A DNA stretch of 64,000 nucleotides. Source: Sarcocystis neurona (taxonomy: Eukaryota > Apicomplexa > Conoidasida > Eucoccidiorida > Sarcocystidae). Location of the stretch: positions 995,535 through 1,059,534 of the forward strand of contig KL647311.1 of assembly GCA_000727475.1 (NCBI GenBank). The letters are read 5' to 3'. This document shows positions 14,004-23,184 of this stretch, piece after piece; the first letter of the stretch is position 1, and each line of letters begins with the position of its first letter. The position numbers and the translations under genes are program-made. The notes under the pieces were generated by a model. That model ran no database searches and was not told the origin of the DNA. It saw only the letters and a program-made list of their open reading frames with translations.

Positions 14004-14763
14004 TCATGTATATACATGTGTACATATATATACGTATATATATACATGTAGATATATACACCCACACACGGAGACAGTGCAGCCGTTCATAAAAAAGATA
14101 TCCATATATACGTTCACAGATGGAGAACTCTACAATTACATATATATATACGCGTGTACGCATAAACATATACATATACATATATATATATGTATCACTC
14201 TGTATGCATACGTTCGTAAATTCAGGCGTGTGTGACGAACGACGAGTAGGGAGGTCTAACTTATATAAATGTATACTCGTATATTCATTCATATATAGGC
14301 ATCTATATTCGTGTGGAAAGAGGGTAGTGAGCGACAGAAAGATATATACAAATACACAGACATACACATACATATAAAAAAGCGTATACATACATATACA
14401 TAGGTAGACACAGATATACAGATACAAGTCTATATGTCTCTGCATGCGTATATGCGTAGATATACATGTGTATGTGTGTGTATATGAAGAAGGGTTCGTA
14501 GGGAGTTTAACGTATGCTACCTGAAGAGGCAGCATAAGACGGCGTGGCTTGCGTCGCCGAAGAGGTCCACCCCGTAGATGCTGTTGCTGCTGTTGCTGCT
14601 CGAGAGGGGAGGAGAAGGACGGCCGGAGACCCGCGGCGACAGCAGCAGCTGCTGCTGAAGAAAATTCGAGCAGCAACGTCGTCCGGCCCCACACTCGCTT
14701 TGCTTCAAAGTCAACGGCAACGTGCAGCCGCTGCTCGCAGAGTTTTACTTCCTCTGCCGCCAT
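873..14763 (-). CDS. TAF2: TAF2-like TFIID subunit, multi-exon gene, 3' end outside window
   Basis: Candidate for TAF2, the TFIID subunit with an inactive M1-aminopeptidase fold that helps bind initiator DNA in RNA polymerase II pre-initiation complexes in the nucleus. Exons read on the minus strand: 14763-14521, 11774-11475, 10837-10687, 9878-about 9.8 kb, 9142-9038, 6586-about 4.4 kb, 3392-3333 and 1034-873. The concatenated protein follows known TAF2 in order: an EQRLHVAVDFEAKRVWG start, CAISAVSVEGNPTTF, LLVELPAEMYP, then RLSIDVDFSLEQPLP, GSWFP and WTLAVDVPQGYMAVAPGKL, then VALFVGPFAAVCG. These mirror the plant and human TAF2 segments around VDGEPTVFEYYP, VKVPAEL, INFSLDQP, RFWFPC, FTVDAAMVAVSNG and LAIGPFEILV. 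No HEXXH zinc motif is visible, as expected for TAF2. The C-terminal part and the exon ends after 9.8 kb and after 5 kb are unresolved. Family assignment is confident; some exon borders are not. Confidence 0.8.
1060..1170 (+). repeat. GCAGCAGGAAAC tandem repeat
   Basis: At least five near-identical 12-base units GCAGCAGGAAAC followed by CAG triplets, just 5' (minus strand) of the TAF2 exon 8 candidate acceptor. Confidence 0.8.
1640..1870 (+). repeat. CAG array with AGCACCAGG and GCACCCGCACCAGGA units
   Basis: Triplet-type array with embedded 9- to 15-base higher-order units. Frames on both strands are open through it (Q-H, S-R or L-V rich), and none shows conserved non-repeat sequence, so I do not call a gene. 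Confidence 0.75.
2530..2760. repeat. CA/TA microsatellites
   Basis: (CA)n at 2538-2553 followed by TATG/TATA runs. No exon seen; presumed intron of TAF2. The flanking stretch 1.9-3.3 kb holds CTG-rich code on the plus strand (2.86-3.28 kb) without convincing coding sequence. Confidence 0.6.
3333..3392 (-). CDS. TAF2: TAF2 exon 7 (20 codons)
   Basis: Very short exon with good borders: acceptor GTTGCAG and donor GTAAGC, phase 0 on both sides. It reads VPSITYLTLQGFDSLISPTT, in the place of the TAF2 block FKTVFIDEAYVEVAAYASMS. The segment expected just before it, equivalent to LHEVFEFYEEILTCRYPY, was not found, so an exon may be missing between 4.4 and 3.4 kb. Confidence 0.5.
4394..6586 (-). CDS. 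TAF2: TAF2 exon 6 with large RS-rich and Q-rich insert
   Basis: Acceptor TTGAACTACAG at 6587, phase 0. Conserved TAF2 pieces in order are RLSIDVDFSLEQPLP, GSWFPTVP, WTLAVDVPQGYMAVAPGKLVS, then LWEQFVFQMSPPST and VALFVGPFAAVCGND (about 5.34-5.15 kb). Between the last two groups lies a poly-Q region (6.2-5.85 kb) and a roughly 150-residue arginine/serine domain (5.8-5.35 kb) resembling RS domains of splicing factors. After GLHYVQQ the frame continues through A, E and Q tracts to a stop at 4394. The true donor is probably upstream of that stop and was not located. Confidence 0.75.
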   Translation of the reverse strand, partial: RLSIDVDFSLEQPLPQTSPLYFVDSWISLPRSYFRLFPLLLTSSSLSRRGSWFPTVPIAAYFSTSSSSGSSKGAADDNSNSSSSSHESGSSNCCARCRWTLAVDVPQGYMAVAPGKLVSRLLLTSEQQQQQLQQQQHIQQHKKQQQQHQCERTLGEGRGGGGVWGREGRTAAGEVKEHQGAAGQQQHPLHVRGMQGREQQLRERQHQQQQDVPRQQLQQQGTLQQQQPGVLQQQGVARQQQHERTGVLGSDAAGPYEQQQEHQVRSRSGMQEKSRRHGSRNCRSGSSRGVSVKRRSKKDRRRSSSSSHDYSRRRRSRSERLRRRSSDSSSTSLSSSRSRSAGSSRRRRERRRRRKGEGGERRSKSERASSKRRKPSERRSHSGRRSRSSRRSRSNKSVRSSSSSRKEAPTPSRLWEQFVFQMSPPSTGKKGSSTREEGRSSSAAAAADAVDGACLAAALLPSQVALFVGPFAAVCGNDAAAVEYPLTKESLGLHYVQQQLLLQQRQRAGAAAAAAAAEGGRRRSKTQANEGAQRQQRWATGAADGEEEEEEDEEEEEEEKKQEGGEEKERLDGLLLQQQQQQQGGDGAEAEREKQQQRLGSSDESAAAAAATAGGFHERKHVSAGDTPLPHFNSSSMPQQRHFSTDSYHHAAAAAARLHGNRTSASAAEGGAQEQQQQQQKNDCQKLLHTRCSSRSHTGSSSRSSSSSKAGVGAKRHGRHFHGATSLVDL
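6600..6770 (+). repeat. CAGCAGCATCACAACAGCAGTAG tandem array
   Basis: Three to four copies of a CAG-based higher-order unit directly before (minus-strand sense) the TAF2 exon 6 acceptor, at the 3' end of intron 5. Confidence 0.8.
6780..9037 (-). other. TAF2 intron 5, no gene seen
   Basis: Holds many short TATG and TATA microsatellites, a CAG-rich island at 7.62-7.93 kb with open but repeat-only frames on both strands, and repeated GAGAGAGA tracts. Nothing here shows conserved protein sequence. Confidence 0.6.
9038..9142 (-). CDS. TAF2: TAF2 exon 5
   Basis: Exon of 35 codons, phase 0 at both ends, with acceptor GGACTGCAG and donor CAG then GTACAC. It reads KISASRDAQQQLLVELPAEMYP, matching the GELVVKVPAELW element of TAF2. 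It joins to exon 6 to give the continuous block AHGAQ-RLSIDVDFSLEQPLP, equivalent to KVLKIHINFSLDQP in human TAF2. Confidence 0.8.
9790..9878 (-). CDS. TAF2: TAF2 exon 4 (3' border uncertain)
   Basis: The acceptor sits directly after a GGTGTACGTACACC palindrome (CGCAG border at 9879). In the phase set by exon 3 it reads QNLRFATPYEIARNR, compatible with the TAF2 stretch NLNYFSNAYAAAV. The frame then runs into CTG repeat code without stops to about 9.53 kb, so the donor could not be fixed. The end given is nominal. Confidence 0.5.
10687..10837 (-). CDS. TAF2: TAF2 exon 3, lineage-specific insert
   Basis: A long pyrimidine tract ending CTTCCTGCAG precedes QQGSTCVCISYSPF; the reading continues with AWTNELPKNVRLLLLVGDQ and PEDIPRPHS to a GTACGT donor at 10686 in phase 1. 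The entry phase fits exon 2 and the exit phase fits exon 4. I see no clear counterpart in human or plant TAF2, so it may be a coccidian insert between conserved strands. Confidence 0.6.
11475..11774 (-). CDS. TAF2: TAF2 exon 2
   Basis: Acceptor TTTGGCTGCTGCAG precedes QPPACAISAVSVEGNPTTF, which fits the TAF2 segment IESVLVDGEPTVF and continues the LMLPLQ end of exon 1. An alanine-rich spacer and LWEPEHVRDRSQEVIHFDLL follow. The donor GTACGT at 11474 is in phase 0, and the exon is exactly 100 codons. The plus strand also has a protein-like frame here (MNNFLGAISDMF at 11508), which I treat as a shadow. Confidence 0.7.
12000..12800. other. TAF2 intron 1 segment with CAG island and microsatellites
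   Basis: Contains TA-rich microsatellites and a CAG island at 12.39-12.49 kb. A possible minus-strand exon (reading KYARGMSHCRVLQHIVASLHQLG from 12570, after TTTTGGCAG) was considered. It is not needed between the well-joined exons 1 and 2, so it is not called. Confidence 0.4.
12810..13480 (+). repeat. GATA/TAGATA tetranucleotide array
   Basis: About 670 bases dominated by TAGA, GATA and TATAGA units, partly pure (12.81-12.92 kb) and partly diverged. It lies in TAF2 intron 1 (14520-11775). Confidence 0.9.
13500..14500. repeat. TA/TATG microsatellite block in TAF2 intron 1
   Basis: Numerous (TA)n, TATG and TACA runs, including a long pure TA run near 13.98-14.0 kb. The only complex island (13.6-13.74 kb) has no supportable gene. 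Confidence 0.6.
14521..14763 (-). CDS. TAF2: TAF2 exon 1 (start codon and first beta-strands)
   Basis: Starts MAAEEVKLCEQ at an ATG at 14763 and carries EQRLHVAVDFEAKRVWGRTTLLLEF, the opening strands of the M1-peptidase-like domain. A poly-A and poly-Q stretch follows before RRLMLPLQ. The donor is CAG then GTAGCA at 14520, in phase 0. An upstream start cannot be excluded because the frame stays open to 14874 through leucine-rich repeat code. Confidence 0.75.
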
Positions 14764-15045
14764 CGCGACTTCCTCCCGGCAGCAGCGCAGCAACAGCAGC
14801 AACAGCAGCAAAGAACGCGCTGCAGCAGCGGGCTGCAAAGCCCTGTCCGGGAAGCGAAGCAGCAGCAGCAGCAAAAAGGAGAAGGAAGAGCCGTGTCTCC
14901 GCGTACAGCTGAAGAGCGCCAGGGCAGCAAGAGGCGCGCGCGCCCAAGGCAGGGAGAAGCAGCTGCAACAGAAGGCACGTCAACAGCCGCAGCGCGAGCA
15001 GCATGCGCAGCAGCAGTAGCACGGGCGACAAAAGCAGCAGCAGCG

Positions 15046-18000
15046 ATGGTGGAGTCGCTACGAAGGCAACAAGAAGCTGCTTTTACACGTAGTGCCGCCC
15101 CAGCAGTGCACCTACTTTTCGACGCCGCAGCAGTAGCAGCAGAGGAGGAGTCCACGGGCGCAGAATAAGCAGAAGAACAAACGCTGCAGCAGCAGAGGCT
15201 GCTGGGAGATTTTCAGCAGAACCGACGCAGAGTGAGCCCCTACGCAGAGAGAGAAATCCGCCGAAAGTCACGGAAGAAAGCGCCGGCTCCCTCGTGGTGC
15301 TGCTTGTTCAAGACGAGCGCTGCTGCTGCTCTTGCAGCGGCTGTTGCTGGTAGACGGCTCGACAGCAACTGCTGCTGCTGGCTTGCTCGTTTTCACGCCG
15401 CTGTTGCGGCTCTGCGGCTGCTGCTGCTGCCGTACCTAGCGCACGAAAAAAAGAGGTTGCCTCCTGCTCCTGCTGCTGCTGCTTCTTCGCTGCTGCTGTT
15501 CCGCTTCCTCTGCTCATGGCAACCCAACGAAAAAAAGCCCTCCGCGCAACCGGCTCTTGCTGCTGCTGCTGCTGTTTGCAGCACACCGGCATCGCTGGGG
15601 GCAGCTTGGAGCCGGTGGATTGTTCAGCAGTAGAACAGCGCTTCTCGTCGCCGCTGCTAAAAGTAAGAAGAGCACGCGACAGAGTCAGAGCGAAAGAAGG
15701 CGGTAAACAAATTCTTCGACAGTTTTCACGTGGGTGCTGTTCCTGGTCCTTCCGCGTTGACTGCCGCTGCTGCTGCTGCGCTGCCACTTGACGGAGGCAA
15801 GAAGTGCTCCCCTGCTGCTTTCTTGCTGCGTTGCTCGCGACGCTGCCACACGTGTTTCTTCACTGCAGCACCCCTCACACAAACGCTGCGGCTGCCGTTG
15901 GAGAATCACCTGCTGCTGCAGCTGCCTCTTCAATCCCTGCTGCTGCTGCGGCGACTTCAAAACATCCTGCGGTCGTTGTAGCCCCCCGCTACTACTTCTC
16001 TCCCCGTTCTGCTGCTACCGCAGCAAAACAGCTGCTCACGGAAACTGCCGCAGCGTTTCTGCTGTCGCTGCCGCTGCTGTTGCTGTTTACGCGGCTGCTG
16101 CTGCTGTTGCTCCTAATGCTGCAGTTGCTGCTGCTGTTGATGGGGCTGCTGCTGCTGCTGGTGTTAATGATGCGGGTGCTGCTGCTGCAGTTGATGCAGC
16201 TGCTGCTGCTGGTGTTGATGCGGCTGTTGCTGCTGATGTTGATGCGGCTGCTGCTCTGCTGTTGCTGCCGCTGCTGCTGCTGCCGCTGCTGCTGCTGTTG
16301 CTGCCGCCGGTGCTGCTGCTGTTGCTGCGGCTGCTGTTGCTGTTGCTGCGGCAGCTGCTGCTCCTGCTGTCGCTTTTTCCTCAGCTCTGCCGCTTCTGCT
16401 GTAGCAAAATCGCACTCGTCACGTCACTCCGGGTCGCTGCTTCCTGGTCTACTGGGTCGGTACTCCTGCGGGTGTTGCGCCGCAACTAGGATATTGCTGC
16501 TGCTGCTGCTGCCCCAGAGCCTGCGGTTGCTGCTACAATGCCGCTTCTTCGGCGGAAAAGCTGCTGCTGGTGCCGACAAAGGCGCTGCTTGTTTATGTTG
16601 GTCTTCTTCAAAAGGGAAATCCCGCGGTCATCGAAGAGACACGTGGCTACTTTGCTGCGGAGGCTGTTGCTGCTGTTGCAGACGCTGGCGACCGGGTGCC
16701 GCGTAGAGCAGTTTGCTGCTGCTGCACGAGGAGGAAGAAGGCGAGCAAGAAGAACTGCTGCCCCGCGCCGTCTGCCACTGCCTCGACGCTGCTTCTGTGG
16801 CTTCTCAAGAAGATGCGCTGCTGCTGCGGCGCATTGTGCTGCTCCACAGATTCGCGGACATGTCGTCACCCGTCGCTGCAGCGGTACAGTTGTCGGCAGC
16901 CTCGCCCCGCCCCGTTTGCTGCTGCTGCTGCTTCTAGGCATGGGATAAGTGTTACAGCTCTTTTCAGGAACTCAGGGAGCCGGTACAGATATATATATGT
17001 GTATGCACATGCATGTGGACGTAACTACTCAAGAGGCCCGCATGTGGAAAAATCTGCATGCGTGTTAGCGAAGAGAGAAAAACACACGTACTTCCAGGCC
17101 CGGAAGAAGGAGACGGGCGAGTAAACAGATGGAGCAGATCGCCTCCTCAGTTGAAAGGTCGCGTGAAGGACGGAATTCCTCATAAAACACGCCTGAGCGA
17201 TCCGCTGTGCAGCACACAAAGTGTCTGCAGCGCTGTGCAGTCGGGTGTACGTACACCGGAGGCGCAAGCGACAACAGCAGCAACAGGAAGATGAGGTCCT
17301 TGCAACTGCAGGATAGGAAGAAGCAGCGGGAAGAAGGCTACGCCACTTTCTTCGACGGCCAACGTGGGAGCTTGTATCTGTTCCCTTATTATGTGAAGAA
17401 GAGCGTTTCATTGCTGCAACACGTTGTCGGCTGCAGCGCCCGCATGCAGCAGCCAACGCGCTCCTCTCCTGCCGCACTGCAATATCGGCAACAGGCCGCG
17501 TCGCACTTTGAAACGTTCATTTCACTGAAGAAGATGCCCCCTGCAGATCTTCTTCATTTCCTTTTGCCCTTTCTAGCTGTTGCTGCCCCCAGCTCCTCTC
17601 TCAGGATTGAGGAAAAGGCGGCAGCAGCGGCCTGCTGCGGCTGCGGCTGCGGCTGCGGCTGCTGCACGCGCATGCGCACAGCAGCAGAGAGAGCCCAGCT
17701 GCTGCAACGCACGGCCCCCAACACAGCAGCAATGGCAGCAGCAGCAGCGACAGAGCAGCAAACTAGGAACAAGAACAGCAGCAACGATACCGCCGTTGTT
17801 GCAGCCAAAACAGCAGCAGCGACACAGCAACAACAGCAGCAGCAGCGACACAGCAACAACAGCAGCAGCAGCGACACAGCAACAGAGAGAAGGTACGGCT
17901 ACAACAGCAGCACCGGTTCTCGCAGCAGCAGTCGGAGTAGCAGCAGGGCTGACGTAGATCTGGTGGTAAAGACGGCAGCAAAGACGGTATATAATATTTT

Positions 18001-18097
18001 ACATAATCACTACATAGGGAGCGCCACCGTACCGCAAAGAGAAATACAGAGATATTCTACCCATGTGTGTTTGCTGACAGGTAGAGCTAGATCATAG
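15046..18097 (+). CDS. Possible plus-strand multi-exon gene, function unknown
   Basis: A region divergent from TAF2 whose plus-strand frames contain several non-repeat, protein-like stretches. These are MVESLRRQQEAAFTRS at 15046, LLGDFQQNRRRVSPYAERE at about 15.2 kb, EKLLLVPTKALLVYVGLLQ with GNPAVIEETRGYFAAEA at 16.56-16.67 kb, and DAASVASQEDALLLRRIVLL at about 16.78-16.85 kb, followed by the frame at 17291-18097. Splice borders could not be fixed because CTG arrays (16.07-16.37 kb) keep all frames open, and the minus strand also has a long frame at 15.79-15.31 kb. I recognise no family. The strand is a best guess. Confidence 0.3.
16070..16370 (+). repeat. CTG array with GTTGATG-containing units
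   Basis: About 300 bases of CTG/GCTGTTG triplets with interspersed TTGATGCGGC units, giving leucine, cysteine or alanine runs on the plus strand and Q-H on the minus strand. Confidence 0.85.
17291..18097 (+). CDS. Hypothetical protein, 3' part of plus-strand candidate
   Basis: Frame beginning MRSLQLQDRKKQREEGY and continuing FFDGQRGSLYLFPYYVKKSV, ALQYRQQAASHFETFISLKK and ADLLHFLLPFLAVAAPSSSL. That is about 100 residues of normal composition, followed by poly-A, Q and S code from CAG arrays and a stop at 18095-18097. An acceptor-like GCAACAG precedes 17288 and another CTGCAG lies at 17309, so the true 5' border is open. No homologous family recognised. The GGTGTACGTACACC palindrome sits 34 bases upstream. 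Confidence 0.4.
   Translation: MRSLQLQDRKKQREEGYATFFDGQRGSLYLFPYYVKKSVSLLQHVVGCSARMQQPTRSSPAALQYRQQAASHFETFISLKKMPPADLLHFLLPFLAVAAPSSSLRIEEKAAAAACCGCGCGCGCCTRMRTAAERAQLLQRTAPNTAAMAAAAATEQQTRNKNSSNDTAVVAAKTAAATQQQQQQQRHSNNSSSSDTATERRYGYNSSTGSRSSSRSSSRADVDLVVKTAAKTVYNILHNHYIGSATVPQREIQRYSTHVCLLTGRARS
17780..17960 (+). repeat. CAG array with CAGCGACACAGCAACAA units
   Basis: CAG triplets with three or more copies of a GACACAGCAACAACAG-type unit near 17.82-17.88 kb. It lies inside the open frame ending at 18097. Confidence 0.8.
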
Positions 18098-19660
18098 CGA
18101 CTTCCACATGTACACACTGCAGCAGTAAACCCACCGGGCCTCCCATCCGACGGTTAACGCGGTGACGCAGCTGCCCTTCTGTATTACCCATCACACATAT
18201 ATATACAAATCAATATTTGTGTATATATTTATATATATTGATAGGCAAATGCAGGTGCAAATCTATACACCTGTATGTAGTATCGCATATCTGTCACGCA
18301 CACACACACACACACATATATACAGAGGCGTGCATCACTGGGGGGTCTTGGATCCAGTCGTCTTTGCTGGTGATATATTTATGAAAAGAAAAATTTCAGC
18401 TTACGATGGTACGTACGTGCGTACTACTGCGTGTGTGCGAACATAGAGAGAAAAATACAGAGGGGGAGACAGAGAGACATATACGGAGATGGATGGCGCG
18501 AGAAATGGAGAGTTGAGGACAGAAAAGGAAAGGAGTACGTAGATGCATGTATGAGTGGAGTGCACATTAGGGTGGTCAGTCTGTACGGCTCTCACTTGCG
18601 TTTAAGAAGACCCGGATAGAGTAGATAGACGTCTGGAGAGACAGACTTAAAGTGAGACGAATATATATGTGTACACAAGTACACGCCATGCGTATTCTTA
18701 CGCGTAGAGGAAGTATCTGAGAGACGTACGATCTGCGTGTATGTGCTGGACCGGTTTTCGCTTTGTGCCGTTACGCTCGCAAGGGAAGAGAAACTCAACC
18801 CAACACAATGGACACGTGTGTGGACGGTGGTCATTTCTCCGTAGATATGTGCGTCCCCACACGTTACACTACATTCTTCTAGCCTATGTGGCTGTGTGGT
18901 GCTGACCACGCAAAGAGTTCTTCGAATATCTAAACATCCAAGAAGAACTTTTATTTGCCGGTTTTTGCGAAGGCGCAAAAGTGCCTTTTTTACACTGCGT
19001 CGCGATGGCTTTGCATATGTGTATGTATATATATATATACCTATGTATGCGTGTATTTGTCTGGCTGACATTAGTATTTCTCTGTATATGTGTGTATACA
19101 TATACACACACTGATATTTCTATCTATACCCCTGGTTCGTCCGTCGGCAGTGGGATGTGGCTTCATAGCGTTTCACTCCGTTGACAAGCTCGTGGCGGAT
19201 GTGTGCTTCTATGCCTCTCGAACACACATTTTAAATGATAACTGGAGGCTCGTATCCTTTTTTTACATTCATCATTTGGTGTAGACATACATGTGTGTAT
19301 ACACCTTTCTAACTCTATCTTCGTAACTCCTCTTTCGTCGGCGGCAATATATATATAGTTTTACATGCCTACGTTTACTTGTCTGCACACGAATATGTAT
19401 TCACCTATGTAGATGCGTAACTTCCTTCCATTTTGTTCGCTTGAGCTTGACGATTGTATCCACACACACGCACACACACACAAACACACACGCACCATTT
19501 TTCTCATCAACGCGTGAAGATCTTGCTGCTGTTCTTCGCAGCAAGAACGGGTCAACTTGCCACCCAACGCAGATACTCAGTTATAACACTGAAACATTCA
19601 CTCTCTCCGCCCTTATGTAAAAAGGCACATACATATCGATACCGGTCTCCGCTTTTCTCC

Positions 19661-19780
19661 GTTTTTTATGGAAGTACACACACACAAGGTTTCGTACATA
19701 TGTCTTCTCTCCGCTAATCCGTTTTTTGTGGAAGTGCACACATACGAAGTTTCGTACATATGTCTTCTCTTCACTAAGTG
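19661..19780 (+). repeat. Two-copy 60-base tandem duplication
   Basis: Copies at 19661-19720 and 19721-19780, each starting GTTTTTT(A/G)TGGAAGT and containing TTTCGTACATATGTCTTCTCT. The period is a multiple of three and the minus strand stays open across it (19900-19613), repeating RRHMYET. Whether it is translated is unknown. Confidence 0.85.
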
Positions 19781-21677
19781 CCATATAATATCGTCGTTTT
19801 TGTCTTTTGCCTTCTCGTCCTCTGCCTTGTTTTCTTTTTTCATTCCGTTAGGAAACACTCGTACACGTATAACGGTCTTCACTTTCTTCGTATTAACCAC
19901 ACTTGATTCGTAGACTTGTTATCCTCCAGTTTCACAGAAAAGAAACGTCCTCGGCAGAACCTGCTTCCCTGTTTTAAGGCACCACTGCACAGCTTTACTC
20001 AAGACTACTTTCACCTGTGTTAAACACACGCACCTAGCCAATAGTGTATTTACCCTAATTGATTTTATGTCGAAGACGCACTTTTTTTATCTGCAAGTGC
20101 ACTGTTTTCCCCTCTAGGGGGATTTATATATATCTATGTACATTTGTATATATATATATATGTATGGAGTGAACAGGATCGAGTTTTTCTTATCTCTCTT
20201 GTGTGTTTGTACGTATATGTATGCACACTTGGGTGTATATACGTAGGTTTACATACCTGTATAAGCGGATCAACACGTAAGTCTTCAGAGACGATCTTTT
20301 CACTTGATTAAATAAAGTCGATGATCTGTTGTTTAGATGTCGCATCTCTTAGATATGTTAGCGACACATCCAGTGACTGACTGCTTTCTTGTTTGGTTGG
20401 TAGAGTTAAAATTTCTCAAATGCCGTGCGCTCCTTTGCTTTTTGAGCCTTCAACTACATATAAATAAGCCTTTTAGCTGTTCCTCTGAGTGAACGAATAT
20501 TTGCATAAACGCACATACGTTCAGGCACAACTTTCTTTCTACAGTTGGTGCACATATATGGTAAAGACGCCGTGTTGCTCTTCTCCGCCCGCAAGCATGG
20601 AAGATACATTTTTAGAGGACTGAGCCTTTCTTTCCTCCATGAGATAATGAATGTACGTCTGCGTTTCTTCATACACACACGTAGGTACGTGGAGTCTGCC
20701 ACGTCATTTGTTGCACAACCCTTTCTTCGCTTGCTGGTATTAGACTTATCTTGTTATTATTCTTCTCAAATTCTTTTCTGTACGGAGAGTTCTGCGTCTC
20801 TCAAGCCTTCTCTGTCCATCAATCTACCTCTTTGATCGTTTATGTTGAGAAGATTATCAACGTTGTGTAGATCCTTGCCGTTCCTTCATCGGTAAAACAC
20901 ATAAGCACAGCTGCGTTGCTGGGCTTCGTTTCCCATTACTCATTTCCGCAGGTTGTCGGAGATGGTCCGACACATTCACATTTTCGCGCAGCACTAATGT
21001 GACTACGTGTGTCTACCGTGGTATGCTTCTCTGCACAGGTACCGAACCGCAGACACGTAGATATAAAGATAGCAGGCGACTCGTCTCTCTTGTTCTCTCT
21101 CAACCACTGGAAGTTCAGACAAGTATTTCCACAGTTCTGTTACTCAACTCGTTCAAAGTGGAGATTTACACGTGACGCAGCGGATATGTGAGCTTTTCTT
21201 GCAGTGAATTTGCGTGCCTTCACCAAATCTAATGCTCTTCTTTTTCCAGCAAGTGGCTTCCGAGTTACAACGTCGCTCACCATTTCTCTTCTGCGAACTA
21301 CGTCATTCAAGTGTTGGCGGCGTACTTCCTCCCCTGCTAATTGGGGGAAAAACGTATCTTCAGTGAAATTTCTTCGTCAGTGCGTGTACACAGGTTCACA
21401 GGTGCGCCCTAGGAGACTCAAGGAGCAGACTACCGCGATACAAAGCTCCACGCTAAGCGTCTTTTTATCGTTCTTCCACAGAAGACCCGTGCATATCCGT
21501 GTATACACCTATACATACATACATACATACGTACATACATACATACATACATCCCCGTGTATCATTTTCGTACACCGGCTGTACAGCTGCGCGTCACTGT
21601 TCTCGTGATTCACCCCACATCGTGACTCGCCCCATTGTATCTATTCTCCTATTTTTACCCCTAGAAGAAATGCAGAG

Positions 21678-21817
21678 ATTTCTCTATCTCCCGACGCCGG
21701 CGTTATACTTTGCCTCTTCTGCTCTATTCACTGAGCAAAAGGAACTGATTTCTCAATCTTCTGACGCCGGCTGTAGTCTTTGCCTCTTCTGCGTACTTCA
21801 CCGAGCAGAAGGAACTG
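21678..21817 (+). repeat. Two-copy 70-base tandem duplication
   Basis: Copies at 21678-21747 and 21748-21817, each running from ATTTCTC(T/A)AT through GACGCCGG and TTTGCCTCTTCTGC to AAGGAACTG, with about 13 differences. The period is not a multiple of three. Confidence 0.85.
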
Positions 21818-23061
21818 TCCTGTTGAATCGAGAAAACCGGAACTCTCGGTTTACGCTTTCACGTGTACGGTCCAAGGGCGGCTTCTTCCGTGCATCAAGC
21901 AAACCAGCACAACATTTTGTATCTATTCTATTCACATATTTGTACATCCACAAACTCCACGGATACAGACGTGTAGGTGTGTATACACGTCCGCAGAGTA
22001 TGCGCGCATTCTCACTTTTGCACGCGAGAAGTGTGTACCTGGGAGAAAACGCACACATTAGGATGTCGTCCTCCCCCCATGATCTCCTCCTAATCCATAT
22101 TAAGTACACATCTTTTTTCCATCTGTCCCTCTCTCTCACGCACTTTGTTACACACACTGGCTTACTTGCTTGTGTGCTTTCAATCCATATCACACCAAGG
22201 TAATGTGTTGTGTAAAAAAATCACGAGGATGAGGGCCAGGTCAACTGGCGTTTTCTGTGTTTCTCCTTGAATAACATCTGCACCTTCAGTCTGAGCTTTT
22301 TGCCCGGATGAAAAGTGTGAAAAGTGCACACACGTGTTTCCTACGTACGTACACGCACACGTCAGCCTCTGTGTACCAAATACACATAGCAGGTACACAG
22401 GCGAGAAGAGTGGAGGAGTAGTTGAGATTGGCAGCTGGATCGTTAGGCAGTCAAACTAGTACGCGTGTCTCTCCGCCTTCGTTTTAACGCAGCCTTGGCA
22501 GAGAAGACGTGCTCTGTCTACTGAGACGGACACGCCTTTCCTTGCGAGGTGCACTACTTGGCTTTCTTCCGGTATACGTAGAAAGATACACGATGTAGGT
22601 GCGCACTCATAAAGCTGCACACACAGTTACACACGTCTACATTAGTGTGCACATTTCCTCCTTCGTATTATGCCTTCTTCCGCCAGTAGAACGGAGACGG
22701 TTCTTCTCTCGAGCACGTTCCTATCGAAATAGGCTTCTCTCCGAACTGCGTACACCCACCACATACGGTGTGTATCATGTCTCTGCATGTTCAGAAGAGA
22801 ATTACATGCCAGAAGGCAGAGGAGAAACTCGTTCAGTGAGTCTTCAACTTGGGGTTTTTCCACCGTCTGGTAAAGCCGTTTCAATCTGTAAAAGCTAGTC
22901 ATCACGAAGGGCCCAAGTTTGAAACGTGTGCCGGATCTGACAGACAACTGGGCGTAGCTGTAGCCAACTTCCATCAAACGTCAGAGACACGACTCCTTGC
23001 TGCACTACTAGGAATATAGGTGCGGGATTCGTCTTTAGATGACACGCAGAGAATTACGTAC

Positions 23062-23184
23062 GTAGTCTGCCCACAGAGAATCGCCGAACGCGCAGCACAA
23101 GTTACAGAACTGCGCCTCAGGTTTTGACTGTTCGTCTCTGCCTGTAGTTTTTTCTTGTGGACAAAACCAGTAGCAATAGTGATA
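23062..23184 (-). CDS. Unknown gene, Cys- and aromatic-rich exon
   Basis: Acceptor GTGTCCCTCTGCAG and donor GTACGT, 41 codons, phase 0 both sides. It reads YHYCYWFCPQEKTTGRDEQS then KPEAQFCNLCCAFGDSLWADY. The spacing CxxxC then CxxCC suggests a possible metal-binding or disulfide element, but no known zinc-finger family is recognised. Confidence 0.5.
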
